A stretch of 64,000 nucleotides of DNA from Berberis thunbergii (Eukaryota > Streptophyta > Magnoliopsida > Ranunculales > Berberidaceae): the NCBI GenBank assembly GCA_003290165.1, contig QNQO01000601.1:1-64000 (forward strand), written 5' to 3'. The notes beneath the pieces are model-generated. The model did no database searches, was not told where the DNA came from, and was given only the letters and a program-made list of their open reading frames with translations. Both the position numbers and the translations under genes were made by a program. Numbering within the stretch: position 1 is the stretch's first letter; every line of letters begins with the position of its first letter. Below are positions 23,400 through 35,246 of this stretch, piece after piece.

Positions 23400-24335
23400 T
23401 AGCAAATTTTTTCGGACAGATTTGCGTGAATTTAGTAAAATGGCCATAACTTTCTCATTTCAAAACATTTTCAAGTGATTCAAATTGTGTTTAATAAATA
23501 ACTCAGAGTACTACAATTTTTGTACTTTGATCAACTTGATAATCGGTCTCGATCGAGCACATAAGTTGGCCGAAATTCAGGGACACTATCATGTTTTCAT
23601 TGCGATACAAAATTTGCGCGTCTTTAGTAAAATGACCATAACTTGCTCACTTTAAAAGATGTTCAAGTGATTCAAGTTGTGTTTATTAGGTAACTCAGAG
23701 TACTATAATTTTTGTTTTGATGAGCTTAAGAATCGATCTCGATCAAGCATATAAATTGGCCGAAATTTAGGGACATTATCCCATTTTCATTGCGAGATAG
23801 ATTTGTGCGACTTTAGTAAAATAAACATAACTTGCTCATTTTAAAAGATGTTCAAGTGATTCAAGTTGCGTTTATTAGATAACTCAGAGTACTATAATTT
23901 TTGTTTTGATGAACTTAAGAATCGATCTCGATCAAGCATATAAATTGGCCTAAATTTAGGGACATTATCCCATTTTCATTGCGAGATAGATTTGTGCGAC
24001 TTTAGTAAAATGACCATAACTTGCTTATTTTAAAAGATGTTCAAGTGATTCAAGTTGTGTTTATTAGATAACTCAGAGTACTATAATTTTTGTTTTGATG
24101 AGCTTAAGAATCAATCTCGATCAAGCATATAAATTGGCCGAAATTTAGGGACATTATCCCATTTTCATTGCGAGATAGATTTGTGCGACTTTAGTAAAAT
24201 AAACATAACTTGCTCATTTCAAAACATTTTCAAGTAATTCAAGTTATGTTTATTAGAGAAATCAGAGTACTACAATTTTTGTGTTTTGATGAGCTTGAGA
24301 ATCGGTCTCAATTGAGGGTTTAAATTGGTCGAAAG
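23400..24335. repeat. 189-bp tandem repeat, five copies
   Basis: The marker tttagtaaaa recurs near 23431, 23623, 23812, 24001 and 24190, a 189-192 bp period. Each monomer has cataacttgctca, ttcaagtgattcaag and gatctcgatcaagc blocks. The middle copies are the most alike, as in an array homogenised from the inside. No protein. Confidence 0.9.
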
Positions 24336-24480
24336 TTACCATTTTTTAAGTTACTATTTTTTTTTCAAAAACAGTTTTTTGGGTGGGGTGAGTAAGTAAG
24401 AAAAAAAAACACAATGGTTGTGTGAGAAACCGTTTTTGGTGGTGTGGAGTAGTTCGTTGCCTTTGTCATACCAATTTATG
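24336..24480. repeat. Arm of a long-range inverted repeat
   Basis: With the last 189-bp monomer, this segment (ggtggtgtggagtag, poly-T and Lys/Thr-coding A-runs) is the inverted counterpart of 36690-36990, 12 kb away. Confidence 0.75.
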
Positions 24481-24540
24481 CCTAGGGAACTATCTCAATT
24501 CATTTCTACACACTTTGTTATTTGCAAACTTTATTTACAG

Positions 24541-24840
24541 CCTACTGGTTACTTGGTCATAAAACATAACAACCATACAACCCCAATTCTAGGCAGCCAG
24601 ACTTTATAGCCACTTTTTGGCTAGTTTTGGGTTTTTTACATTTCTACCCCTTTTATAGATAATGTTTGTGATTGTGTTTTAAATAAAAGGGGTATAAGTG
24701 TAAGAAAGCCTAAGCTTAGCCAAAAAATGACTTTAATGCCTGGCTGCCTAGACAAACTCATAATATAATTTCTACATCCTAGTAGAAAAAAGTTCAATCA
24801 ATTGATGATAGTTTCCTGGAGAGCAGGGAGAGTAAGGGAT
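24541..24840 (+). repeat. Copy R0 of the receptor-kinase upstream sequence
   Basis: acttggtcataaaacataac (24550-24570) and tttctacatcctagtagaaa (24770-24790) match the sequence upstream of the receptor kinase at 40846-40900; a MITE (24581-24759) separates the two pieces. Confidence 0.7.
24581..24759. mobile_element. Mutator-type MITE, copy 1
   Basis: 179 bp with inverted ends around ctaggcagccag and tttatagccactttttgg. Sister copy at 47941-48120, which has a clear 9-bp target duplication; here the duplication has decayed. Confidence 0.8.
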
Positions 24841-25154
24841 TGAGGATCCATCCTTGGATTATAGTTAGATTCCATATTGCATTCGATGATAGAGTGTTGT
24901 GATGAGAGTTGGTTCCGGATTGGAGGTTGATTGAGATCTATGGATTGCATCAGATCGTATTGAGCTTGAGAGATGGAAGAATGGAGATGAGGAAGTTGAG
25001 TGTGTGATGGAAAGGGAGGTTGAGCTGGATGATTTTGGTATTGGTGGGGGGCCTCTCGACGCTGCCTAAGTACGGTTGGTCATGACCGTTGGTGATGAGG
25101 GATTGGTCGGACTGAGGTGGTTGTCCCTGAAAACTTGCTGATGGTGTGTATGAA
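24841..25154. other. Unassigned host flank of hAT element
   Basis: Unique-looking sequence. A minus-strand frame (24950-25255) runs into the transposon end and is not supported. The sequence resumes after the transposon at 26367. Confidence 0.3.
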
Positions 25155-25162
25155 CTTGGGGA

Positions 25163-26358
25163 TAGGGATGGCAGCGGGGCGGATTTGGACAAATCCATCC
25201 CCGCCCCGCTAGAGATCACGGATATCCAAATTCGCCCCGAATATCCGTTTACCATATTTTATAAAAACCATCCCCGAACCGGACGGATTGGCGGATATCC
25301 GCCCCGCCCAAAATACCCAGAGAAAAAAAACAGATTCTCAAATATTGAATCACAAAAATTACAAAAAAAAAAAAAAAGATTATACATATTTGGTTTTTGT
25401 GAGATCATACCGAAATTACAAAAAAATTCCATAAATTACAAACCATACAAAAATTAACAAAAAAATTCCAGAAATTACAAACCATACAAAAATTAACAAA
25501 AAAATAAAAATTACAACAAATTACAAATCTTGAAATCTAATCATGATCAGATCAGATCTTGACATCTAATCATGATCAAGTCTTGATCAGATCATGATCA
25601 GATCTTGATCTCTGAGATCATATCTTGATCTTGATCTTGATCTTGATCAGATCCGATCTCAGTCTCAAATCAGATCAGATCAGATCCGATCTTGATCTTG
25701 ATCTCTGAAGGGGAGATGGAAGAAACCCTTTTCTTTCGAGAGCAGGGAGGCAGATCGCGACGTGAGGATCTCGCGGCGTGAGGCGAGCAGGGAACATCGA
25801 GCAGCGAGCGGGGAGGATCTCGGCATCTCGCGACGTGAGGGGAGCAGGGAGCAGGGAGGATCTCGGCATCTCGCGGCGTGAGGGGAGCAGGGAGCAGGGA
25901 GGATCTCGCGTCTCGCGGCGTGAGGGGAGCAGGGAGTGAGGGAGGGAGTCGCTCTGTTAGGGAGGGAGGGAGTCGCTCTGTGAGGGAGGGAGAGTGATTG
26001 GTGAGTGAGGGAGGGAGGGAGTCGCTCTGTGCGGTGTGAGGGAGGGAGGGAGGAGTCGCTCTGTGAGGGAGAGCTTGGTGAGTGAGGGAGAGCGATTGGT
26101 GTGAGGTGAGGGTCCGAGGGAGGAAGTTAATAATCCCTTTATATAGATAAAGGGTAATTTTGTAAATTCGTTGGTTAAACGGATATTCGCGGGGCCTGCG
26201 GGGCGGATATGGCCAAATCCGTATCCGCCCCGAATAGAGAACAAATATTTTTTGGATACCTGAAACCACCCGAAAATTCATTCAGCCATATCCAAAACCG
26301 CCCCGAACGGATTGGGTGGGGCGGATATCCGTGAATATCCGCCCCACTGCCATCCCTA
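25163..26358. mobile_element. Non-autonomous hAT-like element, 1.2 kb
   Basis: Ends TAGGGATGGCAGCGGGGCGG and its near inverse (ccgccccactgccatcccta), flanked by an 8-bp target duplication with one mismatch (cttgggga 25155-25162, cttgggaa 26359-26366). Subterminal sequences repeat ggatatccgccccg on both sides. The centre is low-complexity: (gatcttgatc)n at 25540-25700 and g-rich gagggaggga / ctcgcggcgtgagg repeats at 25740-26100. No transposase. Confidence 0.85.
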
Positions 26359-26366
26359 CTTGGGAA

Positions 26367-27148
26367 GAAAAAGATGGGTTGTGGAGAGAGGTTATGTGGG
26401 TGTACTCAGCCTATTGGTGGTATTCCAGCAGATCATTTGTAATAGCATTGTTGCTTGGGGGCCCATTAGCAAGAGGAGATTAGTAAATACGGTTATTAAG
26501 AGGAGGGGAGTGTTTGTCTGGGCATTTGTCAACAAATGACATGAATTGTTGGGATGTGAGTTAATGATTGTAAAATGAATTGAACGGTGAGTTATTGTGG
26601 TGGGTTTGGGTGTCATTGGGAGAAAATGAGGGATTGAATGAGAAAAGTGAGTGTTTGTTGGCTTGTGAATTGAAATCAGTGTGTAATTGAGATGGGTGAG
26701 TTGCGTGAGTGGAAATATGAGTGTGATCGGGGGATCAATGTATCTGTGACATTTAAAATGGGTTCAAACATGGTTGACCCTCCCGAGTGAGATCCGATTC
26801 GTATGGGATTTGAGCGAGTCACAAACTCAGCAGGGTGCAACTATGGATCGAAAAAAAAGAGGAGGACCGACTGGTTTGCAACTCGTAGCTAATATGCTAG
26901 CTTGCATCCGTCTGGGGAGAGTGCGAGAGAAATGGCCTGAGGGCTGTCGAAAAGAGTCCCAGAGAGGAGGTGATCTCCTTGGTTTAGGTTGCGAGTATTG
27001 GATTGGGGTTCATGTCGGTTGCTAATCCGTGAGGTCATATTAAACGGGAGAACTCGATGCAATTGCATGGAAGTCTAATTTGAGTGAGGAAGAAAACTTG
27101 AGAGTTGAGCATATGTCATACTTGGTCTTAAAACATAAAAATCATACA
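26367..27148 (+). repeat. Copy R1 of the receptor-kinase upstream sequence, part 1
   Basis: From about 26544 the sequence is colinear with 34265-34718 and 37357-37478, and its later part with 32862-33218. It includes gagatccgattcg, gagcgagtcacaaactcagc and gcttgcatccgtctgggg. The ATG-initiated frame at 26774-27025 is not preserved in the other copies, so I do not call a gene. Confidence 0.8.
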
Positions 27149-27156
27149 ATTTCTAC

Positions 27157-28351
27157 AGGACATATTTCATCCATTGAATCCGGTAAAAGAAATTTAACGG
27201 TCAAATTAAATCTCTCCCTCTCTCTCTCATTACAAATTAAATCTCTCTCTCTCTCTTACATTACAAATCTCATTACAATTAATCTTTCTCTTTTTCACAT
27301 TACAAATTAAATCACACATCAGTTCTTACAAATAAAACCATATTTTTTACCAAAATCTACACAGTTCAACACACATCTCGAGAAAAATTAAATGATCCAA
27401 ATTTAATAGAACACACATCTCTATGTAAATCTAACGGTCCAAATTTAATAGTACACTTATTTCGAGAAAATCTAACGATCCAAATTTAATAATTCACACA
27501 TTTCGAGAGAAATTTCTCGAGATAAGTGCATAATTAAATTTGTACCGTTCGATTTAACTAGAGATCTTTTACCAAAATCTAAACGGCTCAACACGTATCT
27601 CGATGAGTTTATTATTAAATTTGGACCGTTAGATTTTTCTTGAGATGACTGTATTATTAAATTTGGATTGTTAGATTTACCTTGATATGCGTGTTCCATT
27701 AAATTTGAACCATTATATTTTCCTTGAGATTAGTGTAATATTAAAAATTGACCGTTAGATTTACCTAGAGATGTGAGTTCTATTTGGTGAAAAAAATTGA
27801 GTGAGTGTGGAACACACATTTCTAGGCAAATCTAACGGTTCAAATTTAATAGTACATTTATCTCAAGAAAAATCTAACGGCCCAAATTTAATGGAACACA
27901 CATATCAAGGTAAATCTAACTGTTAGAATTTGGTGGAAGATCAAACTATTGGATTGTCCTCGAGATACATATTGAATCGTTTAGATTTTGGTAAAAGATC
28001 TTTAGTTAAATCTAACGGTACAAATTTAATTATGCACTTGTCTCGAGAAATATCTCTCGAAATTTGTGAATTATTAAATTTGGACCGTTAGATTTTTTTG
28101 AGATGTGTGTACTATTAAATTTGGATCGTTAAATTTATCTAGAGATGTGTGTTCTATTAAATTTAAATCATTAAATTTTCTCGAGATGTGTGTTGAATTG
28201 TTTATATTTTGGTAAAAAAAATGTGATTTAATTTGTAATAAGTGATATTTTATTTAATTTGTAATGAGAGGGAGATTTAATTTATAATGAGATTGATAAA
28301 GAGAGAGAAAAAAATATCTGCAGGATGATGTCATCTGCACATGAGCAGTCC
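27157..28351. mobile_element. 1.2-kb foldback element
   Basis: Almost the whole element is an imperfect inverted repeat around 27720, made of units such as aaatctaacggtccaaattt and their inverses, with taatgagattt / ttacaaattaaat at the outside. It interrupts sequence R1 and is flanked by atttctac (27149-27156 and 28352-28359). The uninterrupted site is seen at 33211-33230 and 40866-40886, so this is a true insertion with an 8-9 bp target duplication. It has no coding capacity; a Mutator-like origin is possible. Confidence 0.85.
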
Positions 28352-28359
28352 ATTTCTAC

Positions 28360-28665
28360 GTCCCAGTAGAAAAAGTTTGAGTCAATTGATAATACTGTCA
28401 TCCACACATCCAACTTAATTATTGGCACCGACACACGTATCAATCAAACATTCATCTAATTAAAGTTGATAGCTCATCTTTTAGCAATTACATCAACTTG
28501 CATGGCATACGTACATTCAATCATAAACCTTAGAGATATTTTCAAACCTTTATCTCATTTTCCTCACAACACAAGCTTAGCCAAACAACCATTATCATTT
28601 TTGGTTGGAAAAACATGCAAAAACATTTTATCTGACAATTGCTTTAAATTTCATTCCCGAAGGTA
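28360..28665 (+). repeat. Copy R1 part 2 (duplicate of kinase promoter)
   Basis: Over 95 percent alike by eye to 40885-41148, directly upstream of the receptor kinase, including ggcaccgacacacgtatcaa and caacacaagcttag. It ends where the kinase 5' leader would begin, so it carries promoter-like DNA without its gene. It holds about 13 bp (agagatattttc) missing from the resident copy. Confidence 0.85.
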
Positions 28666-29244
28666 AATCAATGATGGAGCATATGTGCTCCATAGAGCTT
28701 GTGTAACTGGCGAGGAAATTAGCGAGGGAGGGGGTGGGAATTTCGGGTTTTCTCGACAGTTAGAATTTCGGGTGCTCCATAAGTTGCTAAACTCACTTGT
28801 GAGTCTTGAAATCGTAACATGTCACAAGGAAAGTAGATGTTGGATCAATCTTCAAGGTATCTATCCAAGCTTCATAAGAATAAAGGAGAAATTAAGATTT
28901 TCCTTTAAACATACAAGTTTCCAACAAATTGGTATTCATATTTTGGAGGGGTCTGGTTAGGGGTACAACTTGGGCGGGCCAACCGGAAATTTTTGGGCCA
29001 TGGGTTATAGAAATATAAAGTCGGACAACCCATGGGTTCAAAATTTCAACTTGACCATAATTCGGGTTGGGCCAGGGCTAGGTTATTGGGAACTCGAGTA
29101 GCTCGAAGAACCCGAGAAATTCAAATAATTTAAAGTTTTTAATTCATATTATTTGATTTATAGTAAATTATCTAAATGTAGCTTTGAGGAACCCTAGTTA
29201 CCACTAACACTTTTCTTAGGTTCCTTCCTGTTTGAATCTCATCG
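28666..29244. other. Repeat-derived gap
   Basis: A single hAT-like end (taggggtacaacttgggcgg near 28959) is followed by gggcca-rich sequence; no partner end was identified. Nothing codes for a protein I can support. Confidence 0.35.
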
Positions 29245-31757
29245 TTTACTACGAGAGAATCATTGTGTTTGGTTTGCATGAGACAACATGGGTGATTTGG
29301 ACGAGATAAAGATTGTTGAAACCCTAGACCTTGAGAGACGCCATATTAGTCATGAAGAAGGCACCATAGTTTTCAAAAAACTTGATGAAGAACTCCAAGA
29401 ATGGTGATTTACAAGAAACATGGAGATGTTCTTGGACCAACGTTGTTAAATCCATACAAGAAATGTTTTCTTTGAAAATCATTCCGATCCACATTGCTCT
29501 TATCCCAAAACAACAAATCTAGTTTTACATTCTCAGTTTAGGCCAATAAGTCTTTGCAATGTTATTTATATTTTTTTTTCCGAAACTTTTGGCAAATCGA
29601 CTCAAAAATCGACTTCATCGTATTATTTCACCTTTTCAATGAGCCTTTATACCTGGTAGAGCAAGAGGTGATAATACTGGTACAACCCATGAAAATTTCC
29701 ATCAATTTAAAAATCTTACAAAAAAAAAGGAAAAAGCTTGGGTCGCTCTCAAACTGGATATGAGTGAGACATAAGATAGGGTTAAATGAAATTTCCTATT
29801 ACTATTATGCAAATGTTGGGGATTTGTGAAGGTTGGATCCAATTGGTAAAACAATGTATCCCCCCTCTCGTCTATCAAGTTCTTATCAATGATCACCTCA
29901 CGTTAGATTCACACCATCTAGAGGATTGTGACAAGGAGACCACCTCTCACCCTTTCTATTTATTTTAGTCTCAGAAGCTCTCTCTAGGTTATTTTTAAAC
30001 GCTGAAAATGACAAACTCTTGTATGGATTTAAACCCCATAGAGGTAGTCCACCTATCTCTCATATCAAGTTTGTGGATGATTTAATTTTTTTTTGTAAAG
30101 CATCATGGGAACAATGTCATTTGATCAGGTCCATCCTTAACAATTATTGTTCTTCTTCAGGCCAGGAAGTCAACTTCAGTAAATCATCTATATTTTGTAG
30201 CAAAAAATTTTCCATCAAAAAATGTTACGTCTTATGGTGGGAGTTAGACAATTCAATCCTAGAGTTAACTACCTTGGTCTACGACTTCTCGCAACTAGAA
30301 GAAAACTAGACGATTTCTCTTTCGTCATTGATAGGATCCAAGCTAGTCTTAGTGGGTGGAAGGTTTGTCTCCTTTCTCAGGACGAATTACTCTTATTGAA
30401 TCGATTTTTACCTCTATCCCCATATATGACATGCAAACTTTTTTTTTTTGAAAGGCAAGCGCGGGGTGTAAATGGGCTCCCCAGACCACTGAAAAAAATA
30501 GTTATCGGTTACATCCGAGTATATAGTTTGCCATTTGCATCATCAAAAATAATTTTCTTGAGGTCCTCAGCAAAAGAACTGGGAAGAATTTCCAAGAATT
30601 CTGCAGTGGGCATAAGGCTTGCAAGTTTATCGGCTGCTTGGTTTGTTTCGCGGACAGCATGCATCAGTCTGTAAGGGTGCAAACACTAGTAGGCCTTGCA
30701 ACACGACTAAATGGATTGATGTTATTAAGCCTAGGAAAATGAGGGGTCTCAATGTTCCTTCATTGCACCAAAAAAACAAAGCCCTCTTATGGAAGCTCAT
30801 TTGGGGATTGATAGATAAGCCTGATAAGATGTGGAGTAAATTCATTTATTTTAAAGATTCCACACTCTCTTCGCTTCTAATTTATCTAAGAATGGGGCAT
30901 CTTTTGTGTGGAGAGGTCTATGTAACATTGCTCATGATTTCAAAACAGGTCGTCTTTCAACTGTAAGTGATGGTGCCAGAATCAATAATTTGGAGGATAA
31001 ATGGCTTGAAAATTTATTTCCTTTAAAAGATCATGTTAATAGCTTTTCTAGGATGCTTGTTGATGATATTATCTTTTAACTAATGTGAATGGGAGATTGT
31101 TGGAAACATTTTCCCCGCTCATATTCAACATGCTATCTTGAACACATCCTTATTTGGAAACCATATAAAAAAAGGAATCCACACAGTTCGATCAACATAT
31201 CATTTCTTCGATCACAAGCCTATACACCCAACTGCAATTTAACCCACATCCAAATCTAAACAAACAATTCCTACTATTTGGACATTGTCGATTCCACATA
31301 GGGTGCATTTCTTGCTTTGGAAAATATATTTAGACTACCTGCCAACTAGATACAAACTTTCCTCAAACCACATCAATGTGCCATTGCATTGTCCTATATG
31401 TTATACTTATGAAGAATCACTGATTCATTTTTTCTTTCATTACCCTGTTGCCATGCATACTCTTCTAGTTTAGCAATTAATTGGATTGTTATACCATTCA
31501 ATATTGCTAAAGATCTAATAGAATATCTCTGGAATGTGGATAAAGGTGTTAGCGAAACTAAAGCCAATTCATAGGTTAGAACAACATTCATTTGTTATGC
31601 TATTTGGCAGGAACGCAATAGTCATTTTCCAGCGAGTGCCAGCCAGTGTTTATAATATCATTTCCCATTACAGTTAGTCATACAAGCAGTGCAAAAAAGC
31701 TTTTTCAAATAAACTTATCATTTCCCATTACAGGTTGTTGATGGGGTAAAGCCCAAG
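29245..31757 (+). mobile_element. LINE (non-LTR) copy 2, dead
   Basis: The longest LINE copy. Reverse transcriptase pieces include SPPISHIKFVDDLIFFCKAS (near 30050), with VDD in place of the usual ADD. The thumb/connection region follows (LLNRFLPLSPY; MRGLNVPSLHQKNKALLWKL near 30740-30800), then the zinc-binding zf-RVT region (DYLPTRYKLSSN, HCPICYTYEESLIHFFFHYP near 31335-31445). Frames change several times with stops. A second, antisense LINE tail is inserted at 30439 and a hAT element at 31758. Near 31634 it has a 36-bp insert absent from copy 3. Confidence 0.85.
30439..30676 (-). mobile_element. 5'-truncated antisense LINE tail nested in LINE
   Basis: Poly-T at 30439-30449 is the poly(A) tail read backwards. 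On the minus strand a frame reads RETNQAADKLASLM and ends DDANGKLYTRM stop at about 30509, the end of a LINE RNase H domain, then a short 3' UTR. Flanks atgcaaac (30431-30438) and gtgcaaac (30677-30684) look like a target-site duplication. Confidence 0.8.
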
Positions 31758-32594
31758 CAGGGACGGATTTTCGTGGGGTCAACTGACTTTAGAAAAAAAA
31801 CTTGATTTGCCTAACTTGCAATCGACGACATCATTCCGCCTCACCCCTTCTTCTCTTTCACTATTCTCAGTGACGCTGACAATCTCGTTTCTCCCTTTCT
31901 TCTTTTCTTTACCCTCTATTTGTTTACTGGTAAAAGTGTACTAGCTGAGTTAGTAAAGGTATAACGTATGGAATCACACGTCACGGGTTCGAACTCGGCC
32001 GGCAACATGAGGTGGGGAGGGTTATGGGTAAAAAAAATGTTTACTACGAGAACAACAACCGCTCTGCTTCCATGTTTCTTCCTCTCCTTCTCTCTCTGTT
32101 TGATTTATTTTCCTTTCCCACCAACGCCCCAACCTCTTTTTTCTGCTTTGAAGAAGAATAATGTTTTTGAAGTATTTTCTCGAGATGAATTTGTATATCA
32201 AGATCTAGTTTAGTATTTTATTCATAAGATTACTTTGGAGAAATGACCCATTAGTATTTTTGGCCCTTAACTTTATACACCAAATGAATTGACCAGATCA
32301 ATAGAATTGCACGATGCCGAGTTCTCGCCTTGTTATGTATATTTGAAAGGCAAATGTGTCGTCGTCCTCTATAAATTTATCTCTTGTGCACCTACAAAGT
32401 AGATTATTAGATCAATTTTCCTCGCCCATGGATTAGATGAAGTTTTGTTTAACAATTGGTGTTTTGTATAGTTATTTATGTATTGTTCAAAATTTAACAA
32501 AAATTATATTAAAGTACTTAATTATTATATTATCATTAGTTAATATGACTCATTACTTTGCCACCATTCAATGAAAATCCTGGCTCCGTCACTG
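31758..32594. mobile_element. hAT-like element with tRNA-like boxes, 837 bp
   Basis: Ends CAGGGACGGATTTTC and gaaaatcctggctccgtcactg. Flanks agcccaag (31750-31757) and agaccaag (32595-32602) are the target duplication; the empty site agaccaag is at 34242-34249 in LINE copy 3. Inside, tagctgagttagtaaagg (31940-31957) and gggttcgaactcgg (31985-31998) resemble tRNA A and B boxes, so a tRNA-derived segment may have been taken up. Confidence 0.85.
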
Positions 32595-32669
32595 AGACCA
32601 AGGGGAGTGTCTACATACACTTCCTCCAAACACTTTCCTCTGTCCCAGCCCCTACGCGCCTAGATATCA

Positions 32670-32846
32670 TGGAAATTTCTAGTAAATATATATGTGAAAG
32701 ACTTGACTCCGAGTTTTAAAGTTTAATGATCGTCTTTTTCCTTGTTACGTGGAAATTCTAGTAAATATATACGAAAGACTTGACTTCGAGTCGTAAAGTT
32801 TCCAACACTAATGATTGTCTTTTTTCCATTACGCGGAAATTTTAGC
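32670..32846. repeat. About 85-bp tandem repeat, two copies plus
   Basis: Units start ggaaatttctagtaaatata, with agacttgactccgagt in the middle, at about 32670, 32751 and a partial third at 32835. Confidence 0.8.
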
Positions 32847-32851
32847 AAAAA

Positions 32852-33378
32852 ATTTACATGGTTGACCCGCCCGAGTGAGATCCGATTCGGATGGGATTTG
32901 AGCGAGTCACAAACTCAGCAGGGTGCGACTCTGGTTCGAAAAAAGGAGGAGGACTCACTGGTATGCAACCCGTAGCTAATATGCTAGCTTGCATCCGTCT
33001 GGGGAGAGTGCGAGAGAAATGACCTGAGGGCCGTTGGAAAGAGTCCCGGAGAGGAGGTGATCTCCTTGGTTTAGGTTGCGAGCTCCATTGGGGTTCATGT
33101 CGGTTGCTAATCCGTGAGGTCATATTAAACGGGAGAGCTCGATGCAATTGCATGGAAGTCTGATTTGAGTGAGGAGTTGAGCATATGTCATACTTGGTCG
33201 TAAAACATAAGTCATACAATTTCTACATCGTAGTAGAAAAAGTTCAATCAATTGATAATAGTGTCATCCAACTTAATTATTGGCACCTTTAGTCCACGAC
33301 ACACCTATCTATCACACATCTAAAGTTGATAGCTCATCTTTTAGCCCATTACATCAACTTACATGGCATACAATCAGT
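32852..33378 (+). repeat. Copy R2 of the receptor-kinase upstream sequence
   Basis: Uninterrupted version: from ttgacccgcccgagtgag through gcttgcatccgtctgggg, ggttgcgagctccattgg, catacttggtcgtaaaac and tttctacatcgtagtagaaa. It serves as the empty site for the hAT, CACTA and foldback insertions in the other copies. It breaks at 33378 and joins LINE sequence. Confidence 0.85.
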
Positions 33379-34256
33379 AAAGATTTCACACTCTCTTCGC
33401 TTCTAATTTATCTAAGAATGGGGCATCTTTTGTGTGGAGAGGTCTGTGTAACATTGCTCATGATTTCAAAACAGGTCGTCTTTCAACTGTAAGTGATGGT
33501 GCCAAAATCAATATTTTGGAGGATAAATGGCTTGAAAAATTATTTCCTTTAAAAGATAATGTTAATAGCTTTTCTAGGATGCTTGTTGATGATATTATCT
33601 TTTAACTGATGTGAATGGGAGATTGTTGGAAACATTTTCCCCGCTCATATTCAACATGCTATCTTGAACACATCCTTATTTGGAAACCAAATAAAAAAGG
33701 AATCCACAAAGTTCGATCAACATATCATTTCTTGACAAGCCTATACACCCAACTGCAATTTAACCCACATCCAAATCTAAACAAACAATTCCTACTATTT
33801 GGACATCGTCGATTCCACATAGGGTGCATTTCTTGCTTTGGAAAATATATTTAGACTACCTGCCAACTAGATACAAACTTTCCTCAAACCACATCAATGT
33901 GCCATTGCATTGTCCTATATGTTATACTTGTGAAGAATCACTAATTCATTTTTTCTTTCATTACCCTGTTGCCATGCATGTTTGGTACTCTTCTAGTTTA
34001 GCAATTAATTGGATTGTTATACCATTCAATATTGCTAAAGATCTAATAGAATATCTCTGGAATGTGGATAAAGGTGTTAGCGAAACTAGGGCCAATTCAT
34101 AGGTTAGAACAACATTCATTTGTGATGCTATTTGGCAGGAACGCAATAGTCATTTTCCATTACAGTTAGTCATACAAGCAATGCAAAAAAGCATTTTCAA
34201 ATAAACTTGTCATTTCCCATTACAGGATGTTGATGGGGTTAAGACCAAGGACACAA
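33379..34256 (+). mobile_element. LINE copy 3, 3' part
   Basis: Colinear with 30858-31757 of copy 2, including the zf-RVT part (HCPICYTCEESLIHFFFHYP near 33905-33965). It is not interrupted by the hAT element seen in copy 2, so it predates that insertion or derives from an unoccupied copy. Confidence 0.85.
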
Positions 34257-34718
34257 GTTGGGAGAAAGTTGTTGGGATGTGAGTTAATGATTGTAGAATG
34301 AATTGAACGGTGAGTTATTGTGGTGGGTTTGGGTGTCATTGGGAGAAAAGGAGGGATTGAATGAGAAAGTGAGTGTTTGTTGGCTTGAGAATTGAAAGCA
34401 TAGTGTAATTGAGATGGGTGAGTTAAGTGAGTGGAAATATGACTGTGATCCGGGGGATCGGTGTATCTGTGACATTTAAAATGGGTTCAAACATGGTCGA
34501 CCCGCCCGAGTGAGATCCGACTCGGATGGGATTTGAGCGAGTCACAAACTCAGCAGGGTGCGACTCTGGTTCAAAAAAAGGAGGAGGACTCAACTGGTTT
34601 GCAACCCGTAGCTAATATGCTTGCTTGCATCCGTCTGGGGAGAGTGCGAGAGAAATGGCTTGAGGGCTGTCGGAAAGAGTCCCGGAGAGGAGGTGATCTC
34701 CTCGGTTTACGTTGCGAA
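34257..34718 (+). repeat. Copy R3 (resident), part 1
   Basis: Matches R1 26540-26995 and R2 32855-33075. It continues after two transposons at 37357-37478 and 40844-41150, straight into the receptor kinase gene, so this is the resident copy. Confidence 0.8.
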
Positions 34719-35246
34719 CAGAGGCGGAGCCAAGATTGTTGACAAAGGGGGGCAAAAAATAAGTTTGAAAAGACTAACTTACCCCTGAGTTTTCCGAACT
34801 GAACGAAGAATTTTTTTTTTCTTTTTTAACTCCCAGCAAACCCACCCTCACCTACCCTCTTACTCTCTCCTCTTTTCCTTTTCTTATATTTTTTCTCCCT
34901 CACAAACTCTCGCTCACTCTGTAATCTCTCAACTCTGCCTCTCATCTCACTCCTCTTGTATTTTCATTCCCAATTCGCTCAACTTCGTAGCAGTTGCCTA
35001 CATCGAATACTGAAACGCGAACATATTAGTAGCAGATATTTCTATAGAAAAAGGGGAACCTAAAATTTTAAAATAATCCATAATTTAATTTTTATTGGAG
35101 TAGAGTCTAGATAGTTTACAAAAGGAAGCAACATAAACTTTTAAATAAGGCAATATAAAAAAAATATGAATAATTTAGTGGGATTTTTCAGAAAAACAAG
35201 GGGGGTAACTGACCCCTTAGCCAAAGGGTCGTAGATCCGCCCCTGG

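Noticed and set aside
25670..26281. 203-codon minus-strand frame rich in Pro, Ser and Arg
   Set aside because: Lies in g-rich repeats of the hAT-like element; composition is a repeat effect.
29554..30309. Separate small genes
   Set aside because: They are frame-shifted parts of one LINE reverse transcriptase.
31940..31998. tRNA gene
   Set aside because: A- and B-box-like sequences are present but no acceptor stem or cloverleaf can be drawn; kept only as a tRNA-like segment in the hAT element.
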